Part shown: positions 1-8,797 of the stretch, in pieces
How positions within the stretch are numbered: the first letter of the stretch is position 1
Layout of the letters: each line of letters opens with the position of its first letter
From: Aquabacterium humicola
GTDB taxonomy: Bacteria; Pseudomonadota; Gammaproteobacteria; Burkholderiales; Burkholderiaceae_C
DNA: 64,000 bases
Reading direction: 5' to 3'
NCBI RefSeq assembly: GCF_030167915.1
Contig: NZ_JARGNB010000008.1
Location: 124,001-188,000 of the forward strand
Position numbers and translations under genes: made by a program
Notes under the pieces: model-generated
What the model was told of the DNA's origin: nothing
Seen by the model: only the letters and a program-made list of their open reading frames with translations
The model's database searches: none

Positions 1-2
1 CG

Positions 3-461
3 GACCTCAACGCGCTGTCGGTGATCCAGTACGCGGTCGACGCGCTGATGGTGCGCCACGTGATCGTGGTCGGCCACTCGAACTGCGGCGGCGTGCGTGC
101 GGCGCTGGAGAACCGCCGCGCCGGCCTCGTCGACAACTGGCTGCGCCACGTGCAGGACGTGCGTGACCTGCACGACGGTTTCCTCGCCGGGCTGCACGAA
201 TCGCTGCGCGTCGACGCGCTGGTCGAGCTGAACGTGCTCGAGCAGGCGCGCAACGTCTGCCGCACCACGGTGGTGGCCGATGCCTGGCAGCGCGGCCAGT
301 CGGTCGTCGTGCACGGCTGGGTCTACGGGCTGCACAACGGCCTGCTGGAGGACCTGCACATCACCGCCGCGAGCAACGACGACGTCGGCCTGGCCTACGA
401 CACCGCGCTCGCGCAGCTGAAGCAGCGCTGGCGGCAGCGCCAGGCGCAGCTCACCGCCTGA
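3..461 (+). CDS. can: beta-class carbonic anhydrase, C-terminal part (5' end outside window)
   Basis: Reversible hydration of CO2 to bicarbonate in the cytoplasm. The reading frame is open from base 3 to the stop, so the gene begins before the window. About 152 residues remain. The motif GHSNCGG (around residues 25-31 of the visible part) carries the His and Cys zinc ligands of the beta class, followed by the typical Trp-Leu-Arg segment and a C-terminal helix rich in Gln and Arg. The first zinc Cys and the catalytic Asp-Arg pair lie upstream and cannot be checked. It ends 12 bases before aceK on the same strand and may be co-transcribed with it. The family is clear; the physiological role (bicarbonate for carboxylases, or pH) is inference. 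Confidence 0.9.
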   Translation, partial: DLNALSVIQYAVDALMVRHVIVVGHSNCGGVRAALENRRAGLVDNWLRHVQDVRDLHDGFLAGLHESLRVDALVELNVLEQARNVCRTTVVADAWQRGQSVVVHGWVYGLHNGLLEDLHITAASNDDVGLAYDTALAQLKQRWRQRQAQLTA

Positions 462-473
462 GGACCTGAAGCG

Positions 474-2273
474 ATGCGCGCGCTGTTCCCGCACCGGCTG
501 ACGGATTCACGCGCGTTCGACGTCGCGCTGGCGATCATCGAGGGTTTCGACCGCCACTATCGCCTCTTCACCGAGACCAACCGCGAGGCCAAGGCGCGGT
601 TCGAGGCCGCCGACTGGCACGGCCAGCAGCGTGCGCAGCGCGAGCGCATCGAGTTCTACGACACGCGCGTCGACGAATGCGTCGAACGGCTGCAGACCGA
701 GTTCGACGTCGCGACCTTGTCCGACGACACCTGGGCGCAGACCAAGCTGCACTACATCGGCCTGCTGACGAACCACCAGCAGCCCGAGCTCGCCGAGACC
801 TTCTTCAACTCGGTGACGACGAAGATCCTGCACCGCCGCTACTTCCGCAACGACTTCCTCTTCGTGCGGCCGGCGGTGTCCACCGAGTACATCGAGAACG
901 ACGAGCCGGCGTCGCTCCCGACCTACCGCGCCTACTACCCGACGCGCGACACGCTGCGCGAGACGTTGCTGCGCATCGTCACCAACTTCCAGTTGAAGCG
1001 CGAGTTCGAGGACCTGGGCCGCGACATCGACCAGGTGCTCACCGCGCTGTCGCGCCACACCGGCCAGGTGCGGCTGCGCGCGAACTTCCAGATCCAGGTG
1101 CTGTCGTCGCTGTTCTACAGGAACAAGGGCGCCTACCTCATCGCCCGCATCGTCAACGGCTTCTCAGAGACGCCGATGGTGCTGCCGATCCTGCACAACG
1201 AGCGCGGCCAGCTGGTGATCGACACCGCGCTGTTCACGCAGGACGACCTGCTGATGCTGTTCAGCTTCGCGCGGGCGTACTTCATGGTCGAGATGGCGGT
1301 GCCCAGCGCCTACGTGCAGTTCCTGCGCAGCCTGATGCCGAGGAAGCCTCGTTCGGAGATCTACTCGGCGCTCGGCCTGCAGAAGCAGGGCAAGAACGCC
1401 TTCTACCGCGACTTCCTCTACCACCTGCGCCATTCGAGCGACAAGTTCGGCATCGCGCCCGGCATCAAGGGCATGGTGATGCTGGTGTTCGACCTGCCGT
1501 CGTTCCCCTACGTCTTCAAGGTCATCAAGGACTTCTACCCGCCGCAGAAGGACACCACGCGCGAGCAGATCAAGGCCAAGTACCTGCTGGTGAAGTCGCA
1601 CGACCGCGTCGGCCGCATGGCCGACACGCTGGAGTACACCAGCGTCGCGTTCCCGCGTTCGCGCGTGTCCGACGAACTGGTGGCCGAGCTGATGCACTTC
1701 GCGCCCAGCCAGGTAGAGGAAGACGGCGACGCGCTGATCATCAAGCACCTGTACATCGAGCGGCGCATGATCCCGCTGAACATCTACCTGCACGACGCGA
1801 CCCGCGAGCAGATCGAGCATGCGGTGATCGAGTACGGCAACGCGATCAAGGACCTCGTGGCCGCCAACATCTTCCCCGGCGACATGCTGTGGAAGAACTT
1901 CGGCGTCACGCGGCACGGCAAGGTCGTGTTCTACGACTACGACGAGATCGAGTACCTGACCGACTGCAACTTCCGCAAGGTGCCCGAGCCGCGCACCGAG
2001 GAGGAGGAGATGTCCGGCGAGGTCTGGTACGCGGTCGGCCCGAAGGACATATTCCCCGAGACCTTCGGCCCCTTCCTGCTCGGCAACCAGGCCGTGCGCG
2101 AGGTGTTCATGAAGCACCACGCCGACCTGCTCGACCCGGCCTTCTGGCAAGCCCACAAGGACCGCATCAAGGCCGGGCATGTGCATGATGTGTTTCCCTA
2201 TGAAGCGAACCGCCGCTTCGTCCATCAGCGCCAGGTGCATCCCGCCGCCGCCACGCCGCTGGTGCCTGCCTGA
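474..2273 (+). CDS. aceK: isocitrate dehydrogenase kinase/phosphatase
   Basis: Bifunctional cytoplasmic enzyme that phosphorylates and dephosphorylates isocitrate dehydrogenase and so sets the branch between the TCA cycle and the glyoxylate shunt. At 599 residues it has the full family length. The ATP-binding segment [13 protein letters not shown] lies near residues 301-313, in place of a classical Walker A. The kinase-like catalytic stretch GDMLWKNFG is near residues 469-477 and the metal-binding FYDYDE near 487. A partner isocitrate lyase is not in the window. The ATG follows the carbonic anhydrase stop by 12 bases. The downstream thiolase and acyl-CoA dehydrogenase genes, all feeding acetyl-CoA, fit a role in growth on acetate or fatty acids. 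Confident call. Confidence 0.97.
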   Translation: MRALFPHRLTDSRAFDVALAIIEGFDRHYRLFTETNREAKARFEAADWHGQQRAQRERIEFYDTRVDECVERLQTEFDVATLSDDTWAQTKLHYIGLLTNHQQPELAETFFNSVTTKILHRRYFRNDFLFVRPAVSTEYIENDEPASLPTYRAYYPTRDTLRETLLRIVTNFQLKREFEDLGRDIDQVLTALSRHTGQVRLRANFQIQVLSSLFYRNKGAYLIARIVNGFSETPMVLPILHNERGQLVIDTALFTQDDLLMLFSFARAYFMVEMAVPSAYVQFLRSLMPRKPRSEIYSALGLQKQGKNAFYRDFLYHLRHSSDKFGIAPGIKGMVMLVFDLPSFPYVFKVIKDFYPPQKDTTREQIKAKYLLVKSHDRVGRMADTLEYTSVAFPRSRVSDELVAELMHFAPSQVEEDGDALIIKHLYIERRMIPLNIYLHDATREQIEHAVIEYGNAIKDLVAANIFPGDMLWKNFGVTRHGKVVFYDYDEIEYLTDCNFRKVPEPRTEEEEMSGEVWYAVGPKDIFPETFGPFLLGNQAVREVFMKHHADLLDPAFWQAHKDRIKAGHVHDVFPYEANRRFVHQRQVHPAAATPLVPA

Positions 2274-2310
2274 CCCCCTCTTTCGACCGACCTGATCCAG
2301 GAGCAACGCC

Positions 2311-3489
2311 ATGGCCGATCCCATCGTCATCGTTTCCGCCGCCCGCACGCCGATCGGCGGCCTGCTGGGCGACTTCTCGTCGCTCGCGGCCTGGGAGCTG
2401 GGCGCCGTCGCCATCAAGGCCGCCGTCGAGCGCGCGAAGGTGCCCGGCGATGCCATCGACGAGGTGCTGCTCGGCAACTGCCTGATGGCCGGCCAGGGCC
2501 AGGCGCCCGCGCGCCAGGCCATGCGCCGCGCCGGCCTGCCCGATGCGACGGGCGCGGTGACGCTGTCGAAGATGTGCGGCTCCGGCATGCGCGCGATGAT
2601 GTTCGCGCACGACATGCTCGCGGCCGGCTCGGCCAACGTGATGGTCGCCGGCGGCATGGAGAGCATGACCAACGCGCCGCACCTGATGTTCGCGCGCAAG
2701 GGCGTGAAGTACGGCGCCACGGCCATGTACGACCACATGGCGATGGACGGCCTGGAAGACGCCTACGAGCGCGGCAAGGCGATGGGCGTGTTCGCCGAGG
2801 CCTGCGTCGCGAAGTACCAGTTCACGCGCGAGGCGCAGGACCAGTTCGCGATCGCCTCGACGACGCGCGCGAAGCAAGCCAATGAAGACGGCAGCTTCGA
2901 CTGGGAAATTGCGCCGGTCACGCTGCCGGGCAAGGCCGGCGACGTGAGCGTCAACCGCGACGAGCAGCCCTTCAAGGCCAAGCTCGACAAGGTGGCCGGC
3001 TTGAAGCCCGCGTTCAAGAAGGACGGCACGATCACCGCGGCGACCTCGTCGTCGATCTCCGACGGCGCCGCCGCGCTGGTGATGGTGCGCGAGTCCACCG
3101 CCAGGCAGCTCGGCCTGCAGCCGGTGGCGCGCATCGTCTCGCACGCGGTGCACGCGCAGGCGCCCGAGTGGTTCTCGACCGCACCCGCCGGTGCGATCGA
3201 GAAGGTGCTCAAGAAGGCCGGCTGGGATGCCAAGAGCGTCAACCTGTGGGAGGTCAACGAGGCCTTCGCCGCGGTGACGATGGCCGCGATGGCCGAGTAC
3301 AAGCTGCCGCACGAGATCGTCAACGTGCACGGCGGAGCGGTGGCGCTGGGCCATCCGATCGGCGCGTCGGGCGCGCGCATCGTCGTCACGCTGCTGGGCG
3401 CGCTGAGGAAGCGCGGCCTCAAGCGCGGCGTCGCGTCGCTGTGCATCGGCGGCGGCGAAGCCACCGCGATGGCGGTCGAGCTGTTCTGA
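2311..3489 (+). CDS. acetyl-CoA C-acetyltransferase (thiolase)
   Basis: Condenses two acetyl-CoA to acetoacetyl-CoA or cleaves 3-ketoacyl-CoA. The protein has 392 residues, the usual thiolase length. The nucleophile is Cys89 in SKMCGSG, with His348 in GHPIGASG and Cys378 in CIGGG, at the positions known for biosynthetic thiolases of the PhaA/AtoB type. The start ATG has a purine-rich AGGAG about 8 bases upstream. It lies 37 bases after aceK and 12 bases before an SDR gene, consistent with one transcription unit. Whether the physiological direction is synthesis (ketone or PHA precursor) or degradation cannot be read from the sequence. Confidence 0.95.
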   Translation: MADPIVIVSAARTPIGGLLGDFSSLAAWELGAVAIKAAVERAKVPGDAIDEVLLGNCLMAGQGQAPARQAMRRAGLPDATGAVTLSKMCGSGMRAMMFAHDMLAAGSANVMVAGGMESMTNAPHLMFARKGVKYGATAMYDHMAMDGLEDAYERGKAMGVFAEACVAKYQFTREAQDQFAIASTTRAKQANEDGSFDWEIAPVTLPGKAGDVSVNRDEQPFKAKLDKVAGLKPAFKKDGTITAATSSSISDGAAALVMVRESTARQLGLQPVARIVSHAVHAQAPEWFSTAPAGAIEKVLKKAGWDAKSVNLWEVNEAFAAVTMAAMAEYKLPHEIVNVHGGAVALGHPIGASGARIVVTLLGALRKRGLKRGVASLCIGGGEATAMAVELF

Positions 3490-3501
3490 CGGTCGGACCC
3501 C

Positions 3502-4170
3502 GTGGCTGACGTGCTCGTCATCGGCGCCTCGCGCGGCATAGGCGCGGAGCTGGTGCGCCAGCACCACGCAGCCGGCGACCGCGTGGTTGCCACGGCGCGC
3601 GACGACGCGGGCCTCGCGCGCACCGCCGCGCTCGGCGCGACGGCGCTGCGGCTGGACGTGACCGACAGCGCCGGTGCCGCGGACTTCGGCCGGCGGATCG
3701 ACGGCGAAGCCTTCCACACCGTGTGGTTCGTCGCCGGCGTCTACGGCCCGCGCACGACCGGCCTGCAGCCGCCGACCGAGGCCGAGTTCGACGCCGTGAT
3801 GCACACCAACGTGCTGGCCGCGATGCGCCTCCTGCCCACGCTGGCCCAGGCCCTGGCGCCGGTCGGCCGCATCGCGGTGCTGTCGTCGCGCATGGGCTCG
3901 ATGGGCCTGCGCAGCAACGCCAACGGCTGGCTCTACCGCGCGTCGAAGGCGGCGCTGAACTCGGTGGTGACGGACGCCTCGCTGGCGCTCGATGGCCGCG
4001 CCGTTTGCGTGGCATTGCACCCGGGCTGGGTGCGCACCGACATGGGCGGAGAGGGCGCCGACCTGGCCGTCGAACGCAGCGTTGCCGAATTGCGCGCGAC
4101 CGTCGCCGGCCTGACGCTCGCCGACAGCGGCAGCTTCCTCAACCACGATGGCCAGCACCTCGACTGGTGA
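3502..4170 (+). CDS. short-chain dehydrogenase/reductase family oxidoreductase
   Basis: A 222-residue Rossmann-fold oxidoreductase of the classical SDR type. The N-terminal cofactor motif GASRGIG is at residues 8-14. The catalytic set is Ser near residue 131 (LSSR), Tyr145 and Lys149 in YRASK. The start is GTG, 12 bases after the thiolase stop; no upstream ATG in frame would keep the Rossmann motif at the N terminus. The substrate is unknown. Position between thiolase and acyl-CoA dehydrogenase suggests an acyl-CoA or ketone substrate, but many SDRs of this length act on unrelated carbonyls. Confidence 0.88.
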   Translation: MADVLVIGASRGIGAELVRQHHAAGDRVVATARDDAGLARTAALGATALRLDVTDSAGAADFGRRIDGEAFHTVWFVAGVYGPRTTGLQPPTEAEFDAVMHTNVLAAMRLLPTLAQALAPVGRIAVLSSRMGSMGLRSNANGWLYRASKAALNSVVTDASLALDGRAVCVALHPGWVRTDMGGEGADLAVERSVAELRATVAGLTLADSGSFLNHDGQHLDW

Positions 4171-4207
4171 GCGGGTCGATCGACACCAAGACTTCCGGAG
4201 ACTTTCG

Positions 4208-5338
4208 ATGTTGTTGAGCGACGACCACCGCGCCGTGCAGGACGCCGTGCGCGAGTTCGTGCAGGCCGAGATCGCCCCGAAGGCGGCGGCCTGGGACAAG
4301 AGCCACCACTTCCCGGCCGCGGAGCTCAAGGGCCTGGCCGCGCTCGGCTGCTACGGCGTCGCGGTGCCGACCGACTACGACGGCGCGGGGCTGGACTACC
4401 TGTCGCTGGCGCTGATCCTCGAGGAGATCGCTGCCGGCGACGGCGCCACCAGCACGGTGGTCAGCGTCAACAACTGCCCCGTCTGCTCGATCCTGATGGC
4501 CTTCGCCAACGAGGACCAGAAGCAGCGCTATCTCAAACCGCTGGCGCGCGGCGACATGCTGGGCGCGTTCTGCCTCACCGAGCCGCATGTCGGCTCGCAG
4601 GCCGACGGGCTGCGCACGACGGCCGTGCGTGACGGCGACCACTACGTGCTCAACGGCGTCAAGCAGTTCATCACCAGCGGCAAGAACGGCGACGTCGCGA
4701 TCGTGATGGCGGTGACTGACAAGGCCGCCGGCAAGAAGGGCATCAGCGCCTTCATCGTCGAGACGCGCACGCCAGGCTACTCGGTCGCGCGCATCGAGGA
4801 CAAGATGGGCCAGCATGCCAGCGATACCGCGCAGATCAACTTCGACAACTGCCGCGTGCCGGCCGCGAACCTGCTGGGTGAAGAAGGCATGGGGCTGAAG
4901 ATCGCGCTGTCGGGGCTGGAGGGCGGGCGCATCGGCATCGCCAGCCAGTCGGTCGGCATGGCGCGCGCGGCCTTCGACGCGGCGCTGGCCTACAGCAAGG
5001 AGCGCACCGCCTTCGGCCAGCCGATCTTTTCGCACCAGGCGATCCAGTTCAAGCTGGCCGAGATGGCGACCAAGATCGAGGCCGCGCGCCAGCTGATCTG
5101 GCATGCCGCGAGCCTGAAGGACGCCGGTCGGCCGTGCCTGAAGGAAGCGGCGATGGCCAAGCTCAACGCCAGCGAGATGGCCGAGCAGGTGTGCTCCGCC
5201 GCGATCCAGGTCTTCGGCGGCTACGGCTACGTCAGCGACTTCCCGGTCGAGCGCATCTACCGCGACGTGCGCGTGACGCAGATCTACGAAGGCACGTCCG
5301 AGGTGCAGAAGATCCTGATCGGGCGCGCGCTGGCCTGA
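4208..5338 (+). CDS. acyl-CoA dehydrogenase
   Basis: FAD-dependent alpha-beta desaturation of acyl-CoA, passing electrons to ETF. From the ATG at 4208 the protein has 376 residues; this start is preferred to upstream in-frame codons because it follows a purine-rich stretch and gives the standard N terminus MLLSDD. The catalytic base is Glu361 in YEGTSE, the position found in short- and medium-chain enzymes. The FAD-contact segments CLTEPHVGS near residue 122 and FGGYGYV near residue 337 are present. It is the last gene of the aceK-thiolase-SDR series and is followed by a repeat element, so the transcript probably ends there. Short-chain or branched-chain substrate is likely but not proven. 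Confidence 0.94.
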   Translation: MLLSDDHRAVQDAVREFVQAEIAPKAAAWDKSHHFPAAELKGLAALGCYGVAVPTDYDGAGLDYLSLALILEEIAAGDGATSTVVSVNNCPVCSILMAFANEDQKQRYLKPLARGDMLGAFCLTEPHVGSQADGLRTTAVRDGDHYVLNGVKQFITSGKNGDVAIVMAVTDKAAGKKGISAFIVETRTPGYSVARIEDKMGQHASDTAQINFDNCRVPAANLLGEEGMGLKIALSGLEGGRIGIASQSVGMARAAFDAALAYSKERTAFGQPIFSHQAIQFKLAEMATKIEAARQLIWHAASLKDAGRPCLKEAAMAKLNASEMAEQVCSAAIQVFGGYGYVSDFPVERIYRDVRVTQIYEGTSEVQKILIGRALA

Positions 5339-5383
5339 AGCGCGCAGACGGTCATGGAGCCGAGCCAATACTGTTCGCGTTGT

Positions 5384-5770
5384 CCGTTTTCGGCCCTGAG
5401 CGGCCGTTGGCCGCCCAGGGCCCGAGGGCCCTATCGCCCCGCTCCCCCACGCCCCCTCCGAGAGGGGGCTCCAGCATGTCGGCAGCTCCCCCAGCCCCCT
5501 CCGGGAGGGGGCTCCAGCTCGAATGTCGAGTCGGCCAGCTGGCCGACCGACACCTTCGGAGTCTCTCGCGCCGCCCGCACGCGCCGCGCTCCGCACGAGG
5601 CGCCGGCCGAAGGCCGGCTCGTCGAACATGCTGGAGCCCTCCTCTTGGAGGGGGGCTCGGGGGGAGCTGTCGCACATGCTGGAGCCCCCTCTCGGAGGGG
5701 GCGCGGGGGAGCGGTGCAAGCAGGGCCTCCGGCCCTGGGGCGGCCAACGGCCGCTCAGGGCCGAAAACGG
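5384..5770. repeat. large imperfect inverted repeat (arms about 135-141 bp, loop about 111 bp)
   Basis: Fills most of the 571-base gap between the acyl-CoA dehydrogenase and the methyltransferase. Left arm 5384-5518 and right arm 5630-5770 are near reverse complements. The outer 32 bases (beginning CCGTTTTCGG) match exactly, and inner blocks of the type CCTCCGAGAGGGGGCTCCAGC occur on both sides with a few indels. The spacer 5519-5629 holds a perfect 18-base palindrome at 5530-5547 and a 7-bp stem with a GAA loop at 5602-5618. No transposase is present. It may be a non-autonomous palindromic element or a long terminator-like structure. Apparent reading frames through it are low-complexity and not accepted as genes. 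Confidence 0.85.
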
Positions 5771-5851
5771 CCAAAGCGAGGGCAAACGCCTGGTGCCCTT
5801 GCGCCACGTCGGCTTCCAGGCCCCCTGACGTTCGCTCCGCCGTCGTCCGGC

Positions 5852-5879
5852 TTGACACCGCCCGCCGTCGGCCTATCGT
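5852..5879 (+). promoter_or_regulatory. sigma-70-like promoter for the methyltransferase gene
   Basis: A perfect -35 hexamer TTGACA (5852-5857), a 16-base spacer and the -10-like TATCGT (5874-5879) lie about 30 bases upstream of the ATG at 5910. It sits just outside the right arm of the inverted repeat, so the methyltransferase probably has its own promoter independent of the aceK operon. Only four of six -10 bases match the consensus. Confidence 0.5.
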
Positions 5880-5909
5880 TGCCGCGCATCCGGACCTCGG
5901 AGGTGCACG

Positions 5910-6857
5910 ATGACGACCACGGAATCCGGCCTGCCGCAGCTGCGCGGCGGCCTGTTCCTCAGCGACGGCGGGCTGGAGACGACGCTGGTCTTCCAGCGCG
6001 GCATCCCGCTGCCGCACTTCGCGGCCTTCGTGCTGCTGGGTGACCCGACCGGCCGGCAGGTGCTGGCCGAGTACTTCAAGCCCTACCTTGCGCTCGCCGC
6101 GCGCACGCCGGGCGCCGGCTTCGTGCTCGAGACGCCGACCTGGCGCGCGAATGCCGACTGGGGTGCGAAGCTGGGCTTCGACGCGGCGGGCCTGGCGGCG
6201 GTGAACCGCGACGCCGCCACCTTCGTGCGCCAGCTGCAGAAGACCTGGGCCCCGCGCATCGAGGGCGAGGTGGTCACCGCCGGCGTCATCGGCCCGCGCG
6301 GCGACGGCTACGTCGCCGAAGAACCCGGCAGCATCGACGAGGCCGCGCGCTACCACCAGCCGCAGGCCGAGGCGCTGCGCGAAGGCGGCGTCGAGATGCT
6401 GATCGCGGTGACGATGACCGGCAGCGCCGAGGCCTGCGGCGTCGCGCGCGCGGCCGCGGCGGTCGGGCTGCCCTGCGTCGTGTCCTTCACGCTGGAGACC
6501 GACGGGCGCCTGCCCAGCGGCGAGACGCTCGGCGAGGCGATCGTGCGCGTCGATGGCGACGGCCACCCGCCGGCCTACTTCCAGCTCAACTGCGCGCACC
6601 CGAGCCACTTCGAGAACGTGCTCGCCGACGGGGCCGCCTGGCGCGAGCGCATCCGCGGGTTGCGCGCGAACGCGTCGACCAAGAGCCACGCCGAGCTCGA
6701 CGCGTCGACCGCGATCGACAGCGGCGATCCGGAGGACCTGGGTCGGCGCTACCTGCGCCTGCGCGCGCCGCTGTCGCGGCTCAACGTGCTGGGCGGCTGC
6801 TGCGGCACCGATGAACGCCACCTGCGCGCGATCGCGCGGGCGTGGACGTCGGGCTGA
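5910..6857 (+). CDS. homocysteine S-methyltransferase family protein
   Basis: Zinc-dependent transfer of a methyl group to a thiol, typically S-methylmethionine or SAM to homocysteine. It has 315 residues, one TIM-barrel domain. The three zinc ligands of the family are visible: Cys228 in LNCAH, and Cys297-Cys298 in GGCCGTD. The N-terminal segment SDGGLETTL is the usual first strand. The start ATG follows CGGAGGTGCACG, a good Shine-Dalgarno. Its stop abuts the stop of the convergent diguanylate cyclase with no spacer. It resembles the stand-alone MmuM type, not cobalamin-dependent MetH, because no B12 or folate domain follows. The methyl donor is unknown. Confidence 0.9.
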   Translation: MTTTESGLPQLRGGLFLSDGGLETTLVFQRGIPLPHFAAFVLLGDPTGRQVLAEYFKPYLALAARTPGAGFVLETPTWRANADWGAKLGFDAAGLAAVNRDAATFVRQLQKTWAPRIEGEVVTAGVIGPRGDGYVAEEPGSIDEAARYHQPQAEALREGGVEMLIAVTMTGSAEACGVARAAAAVGLPCVVSFTLETDGRLPSGETLGEAIVRVDGDGHPPAYFQLNCAHPSHFENVLADGAAWRERIRGLRANASTKSHAELDASTAIDSGDPEDLGRRYLRLRAPLSRLNVLGGCCGTDERHLRAIARAWTSG

Positions 6858-8003
6858 TCAGTCGGCGACCTCGACGCGGTTGCGCCCCGCTTCCTTCGCG
6901 CGGAAGAGCGCCGCGTCGGCGCGCGCGATCAGGCTTTCCGGGTCCTTGTCGACCGAATGGGCGAGCGCGACGCCGACGCTGATCGTCGTGCCCAGCGCCT
7001 CGGCGCGCACCAGCACGCGAAGGCGTTCGGCCAGCGCGGTCGCCTGCTGCGGCTCGGTGTCGGGCAGCAGCAGCAGGAACTCCTCGCCGCCGACGCGGCC
7101 GACGATGTCCTCGGCGCGCACGTGGTTCTGCAGCAGGTTCGACAGGTGCACCAGCACGCTGTCGCCGGCCGCCTGGCCCAGCGTGTCGTTGATCTTCTTG
7201 AAGTGGTCGAGGTCGATCGCCACCACGGCCAGCGGCGACTGCGTGCGGCGGTGGCGCTGCCACTGGCGCTTCAGCGCCTCGGTCATCGCACGCCGGTTGT
7301 GCAGCCCGGTCAGCGCGTCGCGCACGGAGGCTTCGCGCAGCGTCGAGACGAGCCGCTGCACCAGCATCACGATGAACATGAAGCTCAGCATCGCGCAGCC
7401 GGTCAGGTAGGTGCCCATCAGCTCCAGGTTGCTCGGCACGCCGCGCAGCATCTCGATCGGCTCGGCCCATTGCACCGTCTGGATCAGGCCCAGCAGCATC
7501 AGCGTGACGGCGATCACCCCGCCCGGCACCACGATGGCCAGCATCGACGGCCGCCCGAACTCGGTGGCCGCGGCCTCGCGGATGGTGATCATCGTGCGCA
7601 TCACCGTGTAGGCCTGCGCGGCATACGACAGCACGATGCGCAGCGTCGACCAGTGCTCGGCCGGCCCCGCGGCGACGATCAGCGCGATCACCGGCGCCAG
7701 CATCGCGAGCTGCTCGCGGTCGTGGCGCTCCACCTTCATGAACAGCTCGGTGCCACGGCGCATCATCGCGAAGCTGACGATGCCGACGATGTTCGCGCCG
7801 TTGTAGAAGACCCAGTGGCGCGGCTCGCCGCGGCCGCTGGCCAGCGCGAGGCCCAGGCCCAGCAGCGCGAAGAACAGGCCCCAGTGCAGCAGCGCACGCC
7901 GCGCATCGCGCATCAGCATGCTGACCAGCGCCCAGAGCAGCCCGTACAGCCCCATCTGGACGGCAACCAGCCACTGCAGCGGTGCGAGATCGGTCTCGGT
8001 CAT
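6858..8003 (-). CDS. membrane-bound diguanylate cyclase (GGDEF)
   Basis: Makes the second messenger c-di-GMP from two GTP. It has 381 residues. The first ~190 form about six hydrophobic segments with no recognisable ligand-binding motif; residues ~215-375 are a GGDEF domain. The signature is GGEEF at 305-309, an accepted active variant. RAED sits exactly five residues before it, matching the RxxD inhibitory site, so product inhibition is expected. No EAL domain follows. The gene is convergent with and touches the methyltransferase. The divergent neighbour at 8146 is unrelated, and the input signal is unknown. Confidence 0.93.
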   Translation of the reverse strand: MTETDLAPLQWLVAVQMGLYGLLWALVSMLMRDARRALLHWGLFFALLGLGLALASGRGEPRHWVFYNGANIVGIVSFAMMRRGTELFMKVERHDREQLAMLAPVIALIVAAGPAEHWSTLRIVLSYAAQAYTVMRTMITIREAAATEFGRPSMLAIVVPGGVIAVTLMLLGLIQTVQWAEPIEMLRGVPSNLELMGTYLTGCAMLSFMFIVMLVQRLVSTLREASVRDALTGLHNRRAMTEALKRQWQRHRRTQSPLAVVAIDLDHFKKINDTLGQAAGDSVLVHLSNLLQNHVRAEDIVGRVGGEEFLLLLPDTEPQQATALAERLRVLVRAEALGTTISVGVALAHSVDKDPESLIARADAALFRAKEAGRNRVEVAD

Positions 8004-8145
8004 CGGGCGGCGGTGAACGGGCGGTGTTGCGGCATGGGGGGATGATTGTCGACGGAGTCCAGGGGGGATTTCGGCCCGCGGCGCGGCCAGCCCACAGCGG
8101 CGTTACCGATGGACACGCTTCGCCGCACGCGATACGGTGCCGCGC

Positions 8146-8754
8146 ATGCGCTCCCCTTCGATCGATTTCTACTTCGACTTCTCGTCACCGTACTCCTACA
8201 TCGCCAACGAGTGGATCGACGCGCTGGCGGCTCGTCACGGACGCACGGTGCGCCGGCACGCCATCCTGCTGGGGGTGACCTTCCAGGCGGCGGAGCTGAA
8301 GAGCCCGGTGTCCTACCCGATCAAGCGCGAGTACAGCCTGCGCGACTTCGCCCGCTCGGCGCGCTACGAGGGCGTGCCCTTCGTGATGCCCGATCCATTC
8401 CCGATCCCGACGCACAACGCGGCGCGAGTGTACTGGTGGCTGCATGACACGCGCGGCGCGGCCGACGCCGCGCAATGGACACGCAGTGCCTTTCGCGCCT
8501 TCTTCGTGCGCGGGATCCCGTTGAACGACGCGCCCGCCCTCAAGGCCCTGGCGGCCGATTCCGGCCTCGATGCCGACGCGGCCGAGGCCGCGTGGAACGA
8601 CCCGGCCTGGAAGGAGCGCCTGAAGCGCGCCAACGAGCAGGCCATTGCCGCCGGGGTGTTCGGCGCACCGTTCTTCATCGTCGACGGCGAGCCCTTCTGG
8701 GGCAACGACCGCAAGCCGCAGATCGAGCGCGTGCTGACCAGCGGCCCGTTCTGA
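8146..8754 (+). CDS. 2-hydroxychromene-2-carboxylate isomerase family protein (DsbA fold)
   Basis: A 202-residue thioredoxin-fold protein of the DsbA/GST-kappa group. It has no CxxC; the N-terminal segment FDFSSPYSYIA carries the Ser that contacts glutathione in this family. The C-terminal stretch GVFGAPFF is the cis-Pro region. Known members isomerise 2-hydroxychromene-2-carboxylate in naphthalene catabolism, but most chromosomal homologues have no such pathway nearby and none is seen here. ATG at 8146 is preferred to a GTG three codons upstream because it directly precedes the beta strand. A glutathione-dependent isomerase or transferase is the safest statement. Confidence 0.85.
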   Translation: MRSPSIDFYFDFSSPYSYIANEWIDALAARHGRTVRRHAILLGVTFQAAELKSPVSYPIKREYSLRDFARSARYEGVPFVMPDPFPIPTHNAARVYWWLHDTRGAADAAQWTRSAFRAFFVRGIPLNDAPALKALAADSGLDADAAEAAWNDPAWKERLKRANEQAIAAGVFGAPFFIVDGEPFWGNDRKPQIERVLTSGPF

Positions 8755-8797
8755 GCCCGTTCTGAGCCCGCTCTGAAGCGCCCGGCGAGAATGCCGG

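Noticed and set aside
2167-4329. 720-residue open frame on the minus strand, opposite thiolase and SDR
   Set aside because: Shadow of genes with recognisable active sites on the plus strand; low-complexity composition.
5820-5909. Possible SAM or SAH riboswitch before the homocysteine S-methyltransferase
   Set aside because: The leader after the predicted promoter is only about 25 bases, too short for any known SAM-class riboswitch.
5354-6043. Open frames with repeated Gly-Ala-Pro-Ser-Arg-like peptides across the inverted repeat
   Set aside because: They are translations of palindromic DNA, run into the methyltransferase gene in the wrong frame, and lack a ribosome site.
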